Shown here: in pieces, positions 45,824-55,637 of the stretch
Layout: each line of letters opens with the position of its first letter
Position numbering within the stretch: position 1 is the first letter of the stretch
NCBI GenBank assembly: GCA_031629035.1
Contig: JAVLUG010000027.1
Location: forward strand, 241,402-305,401
Direction: 5' to 3'
DNA from: MVYY01 sp012517575
Lineage (GTDB): Bacteria; Bacteroidota; Bacteroidia; Bacteroidales; Paludibacteraceae
Length of the DNA: 64,000 nucleotides
Position numbers and translations under genes: made by a program
The notes under the pieces: generated by a model
Seen by the model: only the letters and a program-made list of their open reading frames with translations
What the model was told of the DNA's origin: nothing
Databases searched by the model: none

Positions 45824-47521
45824 TTAATCCCAACCTGGGTTATTCGGCCTTAAATTTGGATTACGTTGCATTTGAGTAAATGGCAATGAAAGTAAATAAT
45901 GTTTAGGATCAACAAATGTTCTTCCCGTCTCAATAAGCAAATATTGTTCACCATTAATATTTTTCCATTGTAAAGCATTGAGTACTCCTGGAGCAAGCTT
46001 ATTAGTATCCAACCAACGTCTATTTACTCCTAACAAATCTTCTCCTAATCGGTACCCTTCTTTCCATCGAATAATATCCAAATAGCGATGTCCCTCAAAG
46101 AAGAGTTCTACTCTCCTTTCTCTTCGAATTTCTGTTCTCAAATCTGAACCTTGTGGAATATTATTAAGTGTTAAATGCGCCATCCCAACACGATCGCGTA
46201 ATAAGTTAATAGTGCTATCCAAAGTAGCTTGAGTTACATTTCCCATACGCTCAAGAGCTTCTACATAATTAAGTAATATCTCTGCATAGCGGAATAAAAT
46301 GATATCATTGTCATCCTGACCAACTTGTCCTACTTTGCTGGATTCTACATATTTATATAAGTAGTAACCTGAATAAGTCATGCATCCATCTTTATCATTC
46401 GACAACTTAGGATAGGTAAATAATGAGGAATTCATATTATTAGGATTACCATCTTTTCTACCTTCCCATGGTGTATTGGGTGGTAATATAGATTGTTTCA
46501 TACGAGGATCTCTATTCTCAAAAACTTCTTCATAAGTATTTATTTTGGAAGGATCCCATATTTTACCATCAGCTGTCAGCCAAGCTTCAATCATTGATTT
46601 AGTAGGGACAAAACGAGAATAGTCATTAGGAACCCACAATTCACGAGAAAGATTGTGTGAAGTCCGAGCACTTTCACCTAAATTAAAATTATAAACATAA
46701 GCTAAAATTGTTTCCCTATTGGCACTAACTCTTGAAGCACGTCCTGTGAAATTAAATAAATTTCTGTAATCGTTTAATTTATCGCCAGTTGAATACAATT
46801 GATAGCCTAAGTTCATTGCTCTTTTAGCAGCATTAGCAGCTTCATTCCATCTCTCATTATACAAATAAATTCGAGATAATAAAACTAATGCAGCTCCTTG
46901 AGAAATTCTTCCAAATTCTGCTGATGAAGGTGCAATAAAAGCGGGTAAATTTTTATAGGTCCTTTCCAAATCACTTGTAATACTATCAATAATGACTGAA
47001 CGAGGATCTCTACTACGATAAACATCTTCTGAATAAACATTTAATTCTTTAGTAATATAAGGGACATTACCAAAAAGTGAAGTCAACAACCAATAATCAT
47101 AAGCCCTAAAAAAATATGCTTCTGCTGCATAACGTTCACGTAATGATTCTTTTACTGAAACAGCTCTTTGATAATTATTTAAAAAGAAATTACAACGTCC
47201 TATATTATAATAAACATCTGTCCAAAGGCCATTAATTTGACTGATATCAGTAGAATAATTTCCGCCACCAATAGTTCTATATGCAGTAGTAACTGCCCAC
47301 GGCGCACTCTCTCCCATAGATTCAAAAATATTTAAAATGTCCTTCCCTTTTAAAGCACTGTAAAGAGCATTTGCTGCACTTATTAGATGATCTTCACTTT
47401 GCCAGAAATTATCATTAGTTAATTGATCGTTGGGCGCTTTATCAAGGAATTCATCGTTACAACAAAGAAAAGTTGAAGTAAGTAAGCTTATCACAATATA
47501 AATAATAATATATCTTTTCAT
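45824..47521 (-). CDS. SusD/RagB-family outer-membrane nutrient-binding lipoprotein
   Basis: The 565-residue protein has a lipoprotein signal (LLTSTFLCCNDEFLDK, Cys about 20-21), the N-terminal SusD motif FLDKAPNDQLTNDNFW, TPR-like helices (AEAYFFRAYDYWLL) and a C-terminal RagB/SusD domain (RRERRVELFFEGHRYLDIIRWK in parts). SusD proteins cap the SusC barrel and capture glycan at the surface. It lies 37 nt after the susC gene, as is standard. Confidence 0.95.
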   Translation of the reverse strand: MKRYIIIYIVISLLTSTFLCCNDEFLDKAPNDQLTNDNFWQSEDHLISAANALYSALKGKDILNIFESMGESAPWAVTTAYRTIGGGNYSTDISQINGLWTDVYYNIGRCNFFLNNYQRAVSVKESLRERYAAEAYFFRAYDYWLLTSLFGNVPYITKELNVYSEDVYRSRDPRSVIIDSITSDLERTYKNLPAFIAPSSAEFGRISQGAALVLLSRIYLYNERWNEAANAAKRAMNLGYQLYSTGDKLNDYRNLFNFTGRASRVSANRETILAYVYNFNLGESARTSHNLSRELWVPNDYSRFVPTKSMIEAWLTADGKIWDPSKINTYEEVFENRDPRMKQSILPPNTPWEGRKDGNPNNMNSSLFTYPKLSNDKDGCMTYSGYYLYKYVESSKVGQVGQDDNDIILFRYAEILLNYVEALERMGNVTQATLDSTINLLRDRVGMAHLTLNNIPQGSDLRTEIRRERRVELFFEGHRYLDIIRWKEGYRLGEDLLGVNRRWLDTNKLAPGVLNALQWKNINGEQYLLIETGRTFVDPKHYLLSLPFTQMQRNPNLRPNNPGWD

Positions 47522-47558
47522 TATATTAAGTTTTAATATTTAATTATTTCAGAAATAT

Positions 47559-50500
47559 TTATTGGAAAACTAAATTAAGTCCTACTACAAAAGTCTTCAC
47601 TTGAGGATAATATCCTCCGTTAGATGCAACTGGCGTTTCTGGATCATAAGCATAGAAAAAATTAGTAATAGTAAAAAGATTTTCGGCTGACGCATAAACT
47701 CTGCAATTAGCAATTCTTGCTTTGTTGATTATTTTTTTAGGAACCGAATACCCTAATTGAATATTTTTTAATCTTAAATAAGAAGCATCTTCTAACCAAT
47801 AAGTAGAAAAAGTAGATTGATTAAAACTGGTATTATAGGTTAATCGTGGATAATTAGCATTTGGATTTGGGTTAGAAACTATATTATATCTTTGTAAATG
47901 AATTTTTTGAGGATAGCCTGCCATGTCTTGAAAAGCATGTCTTGCACTTCCGGTCAAATAACCATCTGCCTTTCCTACACCTTGAAAAGCAAATGAAAAG
48001 TCAACATTACGATAAGCCAAATCTCCTTTAAAACTATATAAATAACGTGGAATTGGGTTTCCAATAACTACTCGATCATATTCAGGAGTAATACGTCCAT
48101 CAGGCTTTCCTTGTGGTCCACTGATATCTTTATATTTTATATCTCCAGGTTGATAATCAGGTCCAACAACTACTGGAATTTTAGGATTATAATACTTCTT
48201 TTCTGTTTCATCATATAGTTTAAAATCATCAGGCGTCATTAACCCTTCAGCAATATAACCATAAAATGCTCCAATAGGATAACCAACTTGACGTATTTGA
48301 TAAGAACTTAAGTCTGGAGCTGTACCTCCTAAATCCGTAATCTTATTTTTTACATCAGAAAGATTATATGTAACGCCATATTTTACTTTATCAATTTTAT
48401 CTCTCCAACTAATTTCTATATCCCAACCTTTGTTATTAACTGAACCAGCATTTTGTTCAGATGGAGTTGCTCCTATCTGAGCAGGATAATTTAATTTTAA
48501 TAAAATTCCATTCGTATTTTTGTTGTACCAATCGAAAGTAACATTCAATCGATTTTTTAATATGGCAATATCTATTCCTAAATCAAGCATGTTAATTTTT
48601 TCCCATGTCAAATGAGGATTAGATAAAATAGTCTGGGTATATCCACTTGTTCCAAAAGTACCGATGGCTGAAAGGCCTGTTACTTCTGTCAAAACTGATA
48701 GATAAGGATAATTACTTGAACCAACATATTGATTCCCTAATTTTCCCCAAGAACCTCTTAATTTAATATTATCTAAATATCCCTCCGAAAATGACATAAA
48801 TGGTTCTTCAGTTAATCTCCAACCTAAAGAAAATGATGGAAATAATCCCCCTCTTTGGGATTTGTAAAAACGGGATGATAAATCATATCTCATGTTAAAT
48901 TCAGCGAGATATCTATCACTATAGTTATAATTTAATCTGCCAAAACCTGAACGAATTGCCCAACTAGAATAATCAGCATTATTACTCATGCCTTCTTTTG
49001 ACCCTAAATTTAAAGAAGGATTTTTCTCAGTCAGTAAATTTATGCGGGATGCTTCAAATTCTTGATAATCAGACCATTCTTGGGAAAATCCTAAAACTCC
49101 AGAAATTTTATGTTGTTGAATTGCAAATTCAAAATCAGTTTGTACAATTAATGTTTGTTGCCTTTGTTTCCCATTATTAATATTTAAACTGTTAGGATTA
49201 TTATAAATATAAACTGGAGTTTCAGGTTCTTCAGGATTTGCAAAAACTATTTTTTTCTTTAAAGTATTAGTAAGAGCATTTTTATTTACAATACTGTAAG
49301 TTGCTGAAATATCCCATCCTTTTATTAAATTAATTTTTGCTATTCCCATAAGGGATAATTCTTCAGCATTATAAGTGGTCTTTCCTCCATCGTAAAGAAT
49401 TGCAACAGGATTAGTATTCCCTCCTCCATAAGCCCATGAGCCATCTGTGAAAAAAATAGGAACATTGGGTGCAATTCGCATAGCATTATATAAAGCTGAA
49501 ATAGCACCTGCATTAGTCGTAGAAGAACCAGCTGGAGCAATGATATTTTGAAGAGTATAACCAATGTTGGTGTTTATTTCAACTCTATCGAATAATTTAG
49601 AATTTATTTTAAAACGTAAATTATTTCGTTTTTCTCCTGTTGAATTACCTACTGTTAAACCTTGTTGATCTAAATAACGATAAGAAATTAAATAACCAGA
49701 TTGGCCAACATTTCCATTTATATTGAGTGAATAATTCTGTTGAGGAGCATTATTGTTAAGCACCGCTGAAATCCAATCTGTATTACCAAAATGATTCGGA
49801 TCGGTATTATTTCTTACTTTCTCAAAATGAGATTCATTCCATGCAATAGCCGTTCCAACATTTGTTCGGGCTTCATTATCAAGAGTCATAAATTCAATAG
49901 CGTCACACATTTCAGGCAAACGGGTTGGAGATTGAGTACCATAATAAGCATTTAAAGAAATAGTTGGTGGTTGGTCTCTTGTCATTAATTTTTTTGTTGC
50001 TACCAAAATAACACCATTTGCTCCTCTTGCTCCATAAATTGAAGCCGAGGCTGCATCTTTTAGCACAGAAATACTTTCAATATCTTCTGGGTTTAAAGTA
50101 TTCATATCACCTTCTACTCCATCAATTAAAACCAAAGGATTTGCATTTCCTATTGTTCCTAAACCACGTATTCGAATATTTGAACTGTTTACTCCTGGTT
50201 GACCACTGATATTAACCACTGTCACTCCTGACAATAGACCTTGTAATCCACTTGAAACATTGGCAATAGGTCTGGAATTTAATTCTTCCGAAGTAAGCAT
50301 TGAAACTGCTCCAGTTAAATTTACCTTTCTTTGAGTACCATAACCAATTACTACAACTTCATCAAGGATTTTAGCGTTTTCAGTTAGGACAATCTTATAA
50401 TTATTGGTTTTTTCGTTAATAGTAATATTTTTGGCCTCATAACCTACATAAGAAATTATTAAACGATCTCCAACATGAGCATCAATAATAAATTCTCCAT

Positions 50501-50969
50501 TTGTATTGGTGATGGTTCCAACATTGGAGTTTTCTATTTTTATTGTGGCTCCTATAATAGGTTCTCCTTTTTCATCAACGACTTGACCAGAAATTTTTAT
50601 TGGTTCAGAAGCTATTGCTTTTGATTTAACTTGTAACTTAGTTATTACAATTGTATTATTCTCAAAAGTAGCTGTTAATCCTTTGGAAGATAATACAGAA
50701 GTCAAAATTTCATTCAAAGGCTTATTATTTACATTTATTGAAATATCATTTTTGTTGTCTAACAATACATCTCGATATAATATTGAGAAAGGAGTTTTCG
50801 ATTCTATCTGTTTAAAAAATTCTTTTAATGAAACATTTTTTAAATTTAAAGAAATGGTTTGAGTCGTATTTTGCGCTTTCAATAGCCCAACGACAGTCAA
50901 CAAAAAAACAAGAAGAAATAATTTCAATCCTTGTGTTTTTTGACCTTGCAAAAATGTACCGTGAATCAT
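47559..50969 (-). CDS. SusC/RagA TonB-dependent outer-membrane transporter with STN domain
   Basis: The 1136-residue protein has an N-terminal signal (hydrophobic to about residue 32, LLKA), an STN signalling domain (about 38-110, LKNVSLKEFFKQIESKTPFS), a carboxypeptidase-D-like domain (about 124-205), a plug with the SusC motif LDEVVVIGYGTQRKVNLTGA, and a beta-barrel ending in an aromatic residue (VVGLNLVFQ). The STN domain binds the FecR anti-sigma factor encoded just upstream, so this protein both imports the glycan and reports its presence. Only 48 nt separate it from fecR. Confidence 0.95.
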   Translation of the reverse strand: MIHGTFLQGQKTQGLKLFLLVFLLTVVGLLKAQNTTQTISLNLKNVSLKEFFKQIESKTPFSILYRDVLLDNKNDISINVNNKPLNEILTSVLSSKGLTATFENNTIVITKLQVKSKAIASEPIKISGQVVDEKGEPIIGATIKIENSNVGTITNTNGEFIIDAHVGDRLIISYVGYEAKNITINEKTNNYKIVLTENAKILDEVVVIGYGTQRKVNLTGAVSMLTSEELNSRPIANVSSGLQGLLSGVTVVNISGQPGVNSSNIRIRGLGTIGNANPLVLIDGVEGDMNTLNPEDIESISVLKDAASASIYGARGANGVILVATKKLMTRDQPPTISLNAYYGTQSPTRLPEMCDAIEFMTLDNEARTNVGTAIAWNESHFEKVRNNTDPNHFGNTDWISAVLNNNAPQQNYSLNINGNVGQSGYLISYRYLDQQGLTVGNSTGEKRNNLRFKINSKLFDRVEINTNIGYTLQNIIAPAGSSTTNAGAISALYNAMRIAPNVPIFFTDGSWAYGGGNTNPVAILYDGGKTTYNAEELSLMGIAKINLIKGWDISATYSIVNKNALTNTLKKKIVFANPEEPETPVYIYNNPNSLNINNGKQRQQTLIVQTDFEFAIQQHKISGVLGFSQEWSDYQEFEASRINLLTEKNPSLNLGSKEGMSNNADYSSWAIRSGFGRLNYNYSDRYLAEFNMRYDLSSRFYKSQRGGLFPSFSLGWRLTEEPFMSFSEGYLDNIKLRGSWGKLGNQYVGSSNYPYLSVLTEVTGLSAIGTFGTSGYTQTILSNPHLTWEKINMLDLGIDIAILKNRLNVTFDWYNKNTNGILLKLNYPAQIGATPSEQNAGSVNNKGWDIEISWRDKIDKVKYGVTYNLSDVKNKITDLGGTAPDLSSYQIRQVGYPIGAFYGYIAEGLMTPDDFKLYDETEKKYYNPKIPVVVGPDYQPGDIKYKDISGPQGKPDGRITPEYDRVVIGNPIPRYLYSFKGDLAYRNVDFSFAFQGVGKADGYLTGSARHAFQDMAGYPQKIHLQRYNIVSNPNPNANYPRLTYNTSFNQSTFSTYWLEDASYLRLKNIQLGYSVPKKIINKARIANCRVYASAENLFTITNFFYAYDPETPVASNGGYYPQVKTFVVGLNLVFQ

Positions 50970-51017
50970 GTTTTTATTAAATTAAAATTAATAATTTGAG
51001 TGTTAATAATCGATTTG

Positions 51018-51995
51018 CTATTTATAGATAATAATAGTATCTCGATACCTTTTATATTGAATCTTATATTGAATTTTTAAAGCTTCTAATGCCGTTTCCA
51101 AATTTTCATCTTTAAGTGTCCCACTAATCAGATCGTTCTCAATTTCGGGACATTTACAAACTATTTTAACGCCATACCAATCTTCAATCATTCCTAAAAC
51201 GTCAATAAATCTTTCTGAACTGAATTTAAGTTTATTGTCTTTCCATGCGATTTCAAGATCATTGTCGGTTTTTAAAATTTGTAGCTGTTTTTGAGATTGA
51301 GTGTAAATGGCTTTTTCATTTGGTTGTAAATAATAATCTTGAGAAAGAAATGGACTTTGAATTTTAATTTTTCCTTCTACAAGTGAAGTTTCAACGATGT
51401 CAGATGCTTGCCTGGCTTTAACATTAAAGGAGGTACCCAACACTTCGACTTGCAGATCTTTTGCCGAAACAATAAATGGCCGTTTCTCGTCTTTCGATAC
51501 CTTAAAAAAAGCTTCGCCGGATAATTTTACTTCCCTTGTGTTTTTATTACCATTTTTATATTCAAGAGTACTGTTTGAGTTTATCCATACTTTTGATTGA
51601 TCAGGTAAAGTTACCAATGCCTTATTACCACGAGCAACTGCAACTTCAAAAGCATTTTGTTCCTTATTTGAAGGTTGTTTAAAAATAATCCATCCAATCA
51701 CAACAATAAAAGGAATGAGAACAGCAGCTATCCGTATAAATTGTTTTGTCTTTTTTATGTTACTCCTTTGATTTTGTTCAGTAGCTATGTAAAAAGAGAG
51801 GTTTTTTTTAACGTCTTTTTTTGATTGCTCGTCAAAGGCGGTAAAAGAAATACTTTCATCCCATTCTTCTTTAAACAAATCCCCCAATTCATTATCATCA
51901 AGATTATTTATATTATGTTTCATTTCTAAAAATTCATCTTTAGAAATAACATTATACAGAAATTTTTTATATAATATTTTCAGATAATTATCCAT
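51018..51995 (-). CDS. FecR-family anti-sigma factor
   Basis: The 325-residue protein has a cytosolic N-terminal region, one transmembrane helix (about 88-105, FIRIAAVLIPFIVVIGWIIF), a periplasmic FecR domain (about 120-225, ATLPDQSKVWINSNSTLEY-type) and a C-terminal DUF4974 domain. In the Bacteroidota scheme it holds the ECF sigma factor until the STN domain of the paired SusC signals. It lies 86 nt downstream of the sigma gene. Confidence 0.93.
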   Translation of the reverse strand: MDNYLKILYKKFLYNVISKDEFLEMKHNINNLDDNELGDLFKEEWDESISFTAFDEQSKKDVKKNLSFYIATEQNQRSNIKKTKQFIRIAAVLIPFIVVIGWIIFKQPSNKEQNAFEVAVARGNKALVTLPDQSKVWINSNSTLEYKNGNKNTREVKLSGEAFFKVSKDEKRPFIVSAKDLQVEVLGTSFNVKARQASDIVETSLVEGKIKIQSPFLSQDYYLQPNEKAIYTQSQKQLQILKTDNDLEIAWKDNKLKFSSERFIDVLGMIEDWYGVKIVCKCPEIENDLISGTLKDENLETALEALKIQYKIQYKRYRDTIIIYK

Positions 51996-52081
51996 GACTT
52001 GTGATTTGGAGATAAATTAGAATTATTCTTTACATTGTTTTTCTTCATGAAAAGTATTTTTTACACATAATTTTGAATGGT

Positions 52082-52642
52082 TCATTCTATGTGTTTATTT
52101 ATTTTCTGAAATTGTGTTCTTATCTTTTTAATAGAGTTTGTCAATTGATTCTTAACAGTTTGTTCAGAGATTGATAATTGATTTGCAATTTCCTCAATGG
52201 AAAATCCTTTTTCTTTATTTAATTCAAATATTTCCAACTCCCTTTCTGAAAGAAATTTCTTACATAATTTCAATATATTGAGAAAATCATCATAATCCAG
52301 TTTTTTTTCTATTTCATTATCATACAATTGATTTTTTTCATTTAATTCGACAAACATATCGAACTCTACTGTATTGATTTGAGAACGAAATACATCAATC
52401 ATTTTATTCTTTGAGATCGTAAACAATAATGATTGAAGAGATCCTTCTGTGGATATAGATTTATGGTTGATCCACAGTTTTAAAAAAGTATCTTGTACAA
52501 TATCTTTTGAAATTTGTTGAGACTTTGTGTGTGCTAAAACAAATCCATATAATTTGTCAGCATACATATCATAAATAGCATTAAAAGCTTCTTGAGAACC
52601 TTTTTGTAACGCTTTAATATATACTTGAATAATGTCTTCCAT
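52082..52642 (-). CDS. ECF-type RNA polymerase sigma factor
   Basis: The 186-residue protein has region 2 (about 25-90: VQDTFLKLWINHKSI, FTISKNKMIDVFRSQ) and region 4 (about 130-180: EKGFSIEEIANQLSISEQTV, a helix-turn-helix). It is of the Bacteroidota ECF family that controls SusCD loci. It should start transcription of the susC operon when released by FecR. The next gene in the other direction is prfC, 586 nt away, so the regulator is the first gene of the locus. Confidence 0.95.
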   Translation of the reverse strand: MEDIIQVYIKALQKGSQEAFNAIYDMYADKLYGFVLAHTKSQQISKDIVQDTFLKLWINHKSISTEGSLQSLLFTISKNKMIDVFRSQINTVEFDMFVELNEKNQLYDNEIEKKLDYDDFLNILKLCKKFLSERELEIFELNKEKGFSIEEIANQLSISEQTVKNQLTNSIKKIRTQFQKINKHIE

Positions 52643-53228
52643 GAACCAGATATCTAAGGCTTAAAACAATATATACACGTAATTTAATAATTTTAATACC
52701 ATCTAATTGATGTGTTATAAAACATATTTTTCTTGTTTTCTCGTGTCAAATTTATTAAAAATAATTATGTCATGAAGTTAATAAGTTGTATTCTATTATT
52801 ATTCTATAATACATGACTCTGGAAATTTTTTTTTCGAAGAGCTGAATTTATAATACCAAAAAGATAAATTGAAAAACAAAAAACTTAAAATATTGAAATT
52901 TTAATTTTAATATGAAACAGGATAGAAATTAAGGTAAGCAAAGTATAAAGTTACTGGGAATAAGTCTTATCTGCAAATCATCTCTTTTTTGAAAATGCTT
53001 TCTTTTTTCAATGTTTCATAATTGGATTGCGGGTGAAGTTAAGGTTTAAAATTGGGTGATTGAGTTTAAGCCCAATTTTCTCCGTAATTCATTTTCAGAA
53101 CATTTTGACTTTATTTATTAAATCGTGAAACAACTTTTTGGTGTCTAAAGCAATTGGAAAATTTTCCAAAAAGTTGTACCTTTGCAGGCTAAAAATAATC
53201 AACTGAAAAATTATCTATTGTATTCAAA
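52643..53228. other. 586-nt divergent intergenic region between the sigma gene and prfC
   Basis: It is very AT-rich with no credible gene. It contains a minus-strand TAAATTTG (52754-52747) that could be the -7 element for the sigma gene, and the prfC promoter at 53154-53184. It also marks the end of the accessory block and return to core genes. No copy of the tRNA-Leu 3' end or of the IS repeats was found here. Confidence 0.6.
53154..53184 (+). promoter_or_regulatory. Putative promoter of prfC
   Basis: TTGG (53154-53157), a one-base variant of TTTG, lies 19 nt before TACCTTTG (53177-53184), a match to TAnnTTTG. The prfC ATG is 45 nt further on. Confidence 0.65.
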
Positions 53229-54806
53229 ATGAGCTTTCAAGAAGAAATTCGACGTAGAAGAACTTTTGCCATTATCAGCCATCCGGATGCCGGAAAAACT
53301 ACTTTAACCGAAAAACTTTTGCTTTTTGGAGGTGCTATTCATGTTGCCGGAGCTGTAAAATCGAATAAAATCAGAAAAACAGCTACTTCGGACTGGATGG
53401 AAATAGAAAAACAGCGTGGAATTTCTGTGGCTACTTCCGTAATGGGTTTCGATTATCAGGATTACAAAATTAATATTCTGGATACGCCCGGTCATCAAGA
53501 TTTTGCCGAAGACACATACAGAACACTGACAGCCGTCGACAGCGTAATTATAGTAATTGACAATGCCAAAGGGGTAGAGGAGCAAACGCGAAAGCTAATG
53601 AATGTTTGTCGCATGCGCAAAACGCCGGTCATGATATTTATCAATAAAATGGATCGTGAAGGCAAAGATCCATTCGATTTGCTTGATGAGCTGGAGTCGG
53701 AACTCGATATTCACGTTCGACCCTTGAGTTGGCCAATCAATCAGGGATTTTCATTTAAGGGAGTTTATAATATTTACGAGGAAAATCTTCAGCTTTATAC
53801 GCCCAACAAGCAAAGCATTAGTGAATCCGTTGAAATTTCGGATATTAACAGTGGAGAACTGGATAAGTTTATTGGCGAACCTGATGCACATCAATTGCGA
53901 CAGGATTTGGAACTCATTCATGGAATTTATCCGGCTTTTGACAGGGAAAAATATCTGTCGGGAGAGCTGGCGCCGGTTTTTTTTGGCAGTGCTTTGAATA
54001 ATTTTGGAGTGAAAGAACTATTGGACTGTTTTGTGGAAATTGCTCCTTCTCCGCGACCCGTTCAGGCGCAGGAGAGAGTAGTGAATCCTTACGAAGAAGC
54101 TTTTTCGGGTTTTATTTTCAAAATTCACGCCAATATGGATCCCAATCATCGCAGTTGTATAGCTTTTGTAAAAATTTGTTCGGGGAAATTTGAACGAAAT
54201 GTTAATTACAAGCATATTCGACAGGGAAAAATGATGCGTTTTTCGAGTCCTACTGCTTTTATGGCTCAAAAAAAAGAGATTGTGGACGAAGCTTACGCCG
54301 GTGACATTGTGGGATTGCCCGACAATGGGAATTTTAAAATTGGCGATACCTTGACCGGTGGTGAAGACCTCCATTTTAAAGGATTACCGAGTTTTTCGCC
54401 CGAAATGTTTAATTATCTCGAAAATGCCGATCCCATGAAAACCAAGCAATTGGAAAAAGGCATTCGGCAATTGATGGATGAGGGTGTAGCCCAGCTTTTT
54501 ACCAGCGAATTTAATCGGCGAAAAATTGTAGGAACTGTCGGGCAGTTACAGTTTGAAGTAATTCAATATCGATTGTTGCACGAATATAATGCTCAATGTC
54601 GTTGGGAACCCATTTCTTTATATAAAGCATGTTGGATTGAGAGCGATGACCCTGTACAGTTCGAAGCCTTCAAGAAAAGAAAAGCGCAATTTATGGTGAA
54701 AGACAAACAAGGGTGCGATGTGTATCTGGCCGAATCACCCTATATTTTGCAAATGGCTCAACGAGATTTTGAACACATCAAATTCCATTTTTCTTCCGAA
54801 TTTTAA
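53229..54806 (+). CDS. prfC: Peptide chain release factor 3
   Basis: The 525-residue GTPase has G1 SHPDAGKTTLTEKLL, G2-region EIEKQRGISVATSVMGF, G3 DTPGHQDFAEDTYRT and G4 FINKMDREGKDP, plus the RF3-type C-terminal domain (GQLQFEVIQYRL). RF3 uses GTP to remove RF1 and RF2 from the ribosome after termination. The length matches the family. It stands alone behind its own promoter. Confidence 0.97.
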   Translation: MSFQEEIRRRRTFAIISHPDAGKTTLTEKLLLFGGAIHVAGAVKSNKIRKTATSDWMEIEKQRGISVATSVMGFDYQDYKINILDTPGHQDFAEDTYRTLTAVDSVIIVIDNAKGVEEQTRKLMNVCRMRKTPVMIFINKMDREGKDPFDLLDELESELDIHVRPLSWPINQGFSFKGVYNIYEENLQLYTPNKQSISESVEISDINSGELDKFIGEPDAHQLRQDLELIHGIYPAFDREKYLSGELAPVFFGSALNNFGVKELLDCFVEIAPSPRPVQAQERVVNPYEEAFSGFIFKIHANMDPNHRSCIAFVKICSGKFERNVNYKHIRQGKMMRFSSPTAFMAQKKEIVDEAYAGDIVGLPDNGNFKIGDTLTGGEDLHFKGLPSFSPEMFNYLENADPMKTKQLEKGIRQLMDEGVAQLFTSEFNRRKIVGTVGQLQFEVIQYRLLHEYNAQCRWEPISLYKACWIESDDPVQFEAFKKRKAQFMVKDKQGCDVYLAESPYILQMAQRDFEHIKFHFSSEF

Positions 54807-54936
54807 TTTTCGTATCGATTTGATGATCGAAACAAAGAGATGAAATAAATTGTAAAGAATTAATTTACTTGCTTTTTAAGTTTTAGATTTTATCCAAATT
54901 TTTCCTCTTCATCAAAACCGAACTAAAAATTTAGTA

Positions 54937-54967
54937 TTTCCGATTCACGTCTTTTTTTGTACTTTTG
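54937..54967 (+). promoter_or_regulatory. Putative promoter of the DUF4199 gene
   Basis: TTTC (54937-54940) and TACTTTTG (54960-54967) are separated by 19 nt; the ATG is 27 nt downstream. Confidence 0.6.
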
Positions 54968-54994
54968 CATGAGTAAATGTAAAAGAATAAAATC

Positions 54995-55501
54995 ATGCAA
55001 GGAAATATTTTTAAGTCTTCCATGATATATGGATTGATGATGGGAATTCTTTTTTCCGTCAATTTCATTATTTCCATCCCTCAGGGTAATGTTTTCAGAA
55101 TTATTTCTTTTTTGATTACCATCGTGATTGTCGTAGTCATGTATCGCTATTCGGTCAAATTTCGCGATACCGAATGTGGAGGCTATATTACGTACGGAAA
55201 ATCGTTTTCCTTTATTGTACTCACTTTTTTCTTTGCTTCCATTATTTCGGCCATTGTCAAATTTGTTTATTTTCAGTTTATTAATCCCGAATACCTTACC
55301 AATGTTTTGCAGCAAAGCATAAAAGTGGTGGAAAGCATGAATTTGCCTTTGGATGAGGAATATTATACGCAAATGGAAAAAATGATGAAGCCTTCGGTAT
55401 ATACTTTACAAAGTATTTGGGTAAACGTATTGCTGGGTGTTATGTTGGCACTTGTTATGTCGGCATTTGTGAAAAAGGATAAGGATATTTTTGAAGAATA
55501 A
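54995..55501 (+). CDS. DUF4199-family membrane protein
   Basis: The 168-residue protein has four predicted transmembrane helices, the first at GLMMGILFSVNFIISI and the last at VNVLLGVMLALVMSAFV, and a central YGKSFSFIVLTFFFASIIS. The DUF4199 family is largely confined to Bacteroidota and has no known function. It lies just before a membrane GT2 gene. That pairing suggests a role linked to lipid-carried sugars, but this is context only. Confidence 0.85.
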   Translation: MQGNIFKSSMIYGLMMGILFSVNFIISIPQGNVFRIISFLITIVIVVVMYRYSVKFRDTECGGYITYGKSFSFIVLTFFFASIISAIVKFVYFQFINPEYLTNVLQQSIKVVESMNLPLDEEYYTQMEKMMKPSVYTLQSIWVNVLLGVMLALVMSAFVKKDKDIFEE

Positions 55502-55637
55502 AAGTTTATTTTTAATCGTTTCGATTGATTTTGCAAATTATTTATTCGATAGCAAAGTGTTTTTTATCGACCGTTTTTAGTTTTTTGAGATAGTTGTATT
55601 TTAAAAAAAGCCAATTTTTTTAAACTCAATAGAAAAA

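Noticed and set aside
28102..53228. tRNA-Leu as the attachment site of an integrative element
   Set aside because: No integrase or tyrosine recombinase gene was found, and the tRNA 3' end is not repeated on the far side (52.6-53.2 kb).
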